Shown here in pieces: positions 6,505-7,428 of a stretch of 7,428 nucleotides of DNA. Under the pieces are notes generated by a model. The model searched no databases and had not been told where the DNA came from. It worked only from the letters and a program-made list of their open reading frames with translations. Origin of the DNA: Verrucomicrobiales bacterium (GTDB taxonomy: Bacteria; Verrucomicrobiota; Verrucomicrobiia; Verrucomicrobiales; DEV007); NCBI GenBank assembly GCA_022424805.1, contig JAKMGR010000106.1, forward strand, positions 1-7,428. The letters run 5' to 3'. Made by a program: the position numbers and the translations under genes. Within the stretch, counting starts at the first letter, position 1; every line of letters begins with the position of its first letter.

Positions 6505-7428
6505 TCAGGCAGGATTCTCCTGCTCTTTTCCACCAGTAGAAACCATCGAAGGCTCCTTTTCGCATTGTGGCGTAAAATCCTGTTCCGCTCCGGGCACGCT
6601 ATACTCGTACGGACCCCGGTAAGCCACAGGCTCTTCTAGGAAATTCCCATGAGGCGGTGGCGTAGGAGTCGCCCACTCCAAAGTGGTAGCATCCCAGGGA
6701 TTGTCTCCTTTGGCTTTCTTACCGAATCGACCACTAATGAACAGGTTGATAATGAACGGGACCTGGAAAATCGCGAGTAGCCAGGCTGATGCCGAAGTCA
6801 CAACGTTGAGATCAATCATGAGGACCGGCTCATTTTTTCCAACGATGCCGAGGAACTCACAAATGTTGGCGATGAAGCCGTTCGCTTCGGCGAAAATCTG
6901 ATTGCTGATTTGCTCGTAGGCTCTTCCTCCGTCGAATGCGCGGCGGTGAAAACCTGCCATTCCCTGAAACATCATTGGCGCAAAAATTCCATTCATGAGG
7001 ATGAGGGATGGCCAGAAATGGAGTTGGCCAAGACGCTCACTCATCATGCGTCCCGTGATCTTGGGATACCAGTGATAGATACCGGCAAAGAGCGCAAAAA
7101 TCGTTCCCGGAGCGACCACATAGTGGAAGTGGCCGATTACGTAATAGGTATCGTGAAGATGCAGATCAGGAAGGCTGAATGCCAGCGGCAAGCCCGTCAA
7201 TCCGCCGATTCCGAACATCGGGATGAAAGCAGTCGCAAACAACATTGGAGTGTTGAAGCGAATCGAGCCCCCCCACATCGAGATCAGGAGCGACGTAATT
7301 AGAATCACCGAGGGCACCGAAATCAGCACCGTTGTCGTCTGGAAAAAGGTCGAGATCGCAGGCCCCATCCCCGTGATATACATATGGTGGGCCCAAACGA
7401 TGAAAGCGAGAAAGCCAAGAACCATAAC
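6505..7428 (-). CDS. ctaD: Cytochrome c oxidase subunit I, C-terminal part (N-terminus beyond window)
   Basis: This is the catalytic heme-copper subunit that reduces O2 to water and pumps protons. The frame is open to the right edge, and its upstream part, including the third CuB ligand and the cross-linked Tyr, is missing. Counting from the Met codon at 7423-7425, the visible key residues are the CuB pair H13-H14 (VWAHHMYITGM) and the heme ligands H99 (a3) and H101 (a) in HDTYYVIGHFHYV. Other hallmarks are MWGGSIRFNTPM, FGIGGLTGLP, IYHWYPKITGR and the C-terminal signature NPWDATTLEWATPTPPPHGNF. These identify an A-family oxidase. Where the K-channel motif VPTGIK normally sits, the sequence is VPSVIL, so the lysine is replaced by Leu (codon 7300-7302). 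A polar 30-residue tail ends the protein. It is the first gene visible in the cluster. Confidence 0.97.
   Translation of the reverse strand, partial: VMVLGFLAFIVWAHHMYITGMGPAISTFFQTTTVLISVPSVILITSLLISMWGGSIRFNTPMLFATAFIPMFGIGGLTGLPLAFSLPDLHLHDTYYVIGHFHYVVAPGTIFALFAGIYHWYPKITGRMMSERLGQLHFWPSLILMNGIFAPMMFQGMAGFHRRAFDGGRAYEQISNQIFAEANGFIANICEFLGIVGKNEPVLMIDLNVVTSASAWLLAIFQVPFIINLFISGRFGKKAKGDNPWDATTLEWATPTPPPHGNFLEEPVAYRGPYEYSVPGAEQDFTPQCEKEPSMVSTGGKEQENPA

Noticed and set aside
7268..7274. Run of seven identical bases (C on plus, G on minus) as a possible frameshift site in ctaD
   Set aside because: The frame is correct on both sides: MWGGSIRFNTPM is read through the run and matches the family, so no error or programmed shift is needed.

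Overview
The window carries one strand-coherent block of aerobic respiration genes, all read on the minus strand. It encodes most of an A-type (aa3-like) cytochrome c oxidase and the proteins that make its heme A and load its copper. The likely source is a Gram-negative aerobe, possibly of the Planctomycetota/Verrucomicrobiota group. That guess rests on protein style: the subunit I sequence type, the tiny membrane proteins between subunit genes, and the lack of Shine-Dalgarno motifs. It is not based on a marker gene and is held with low to moderate confidence.

In transcription order (high to low coordinates), the first part is structural. It holds the C-terminal part of subunit I (ctaD/coxA, cut by the window edge), a strongly enlarged subunit III (ctaE/coxC), subunit IV (COX4_pro type), a 65-aa two-helix membrane protein, a 64-aa membrane protein with an N-terminal CPLC motif, and subunit II (coxB) with a complete CuA site. 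A clear rho-independent terminator lies just after coxB. The second part is for assembly: heme A synthase (ctaA/COX15 type), heme O synthase (ctaB), a SCO/SenC copper chaperone, and a DUF420 membrane protein that runs off the left edge and overlaps the SCO stop by ATGA.

The parts fit together as one system. CtaB farnesylates heme B to heme O, CtaA oxidises heme O to heme A for subunit I, SCO delivers copper to CuA in subunit II, and DUF420 proteins are associated with oxidase maturation. CuA passes electrons from a cytochrome c to heme a and then to the heme a3/CuB site in subunit I.

Three things are out of the ordinary. Subunit III has about 280 extra residues between its third and fourth membrane helices, ending in a His/Asp-rich tract and probably facing the periplasm. 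Subunit I has Leu where the proton K-channel lysine normally sits. A small CPxC membrane protein, probably with its cysteines on the CuA side of the membrane, is encoded directly before coxB. No mobile element, CRISPR array, tRNA or rRNA was seen. No intergenic gap exceeds about 115 bases.
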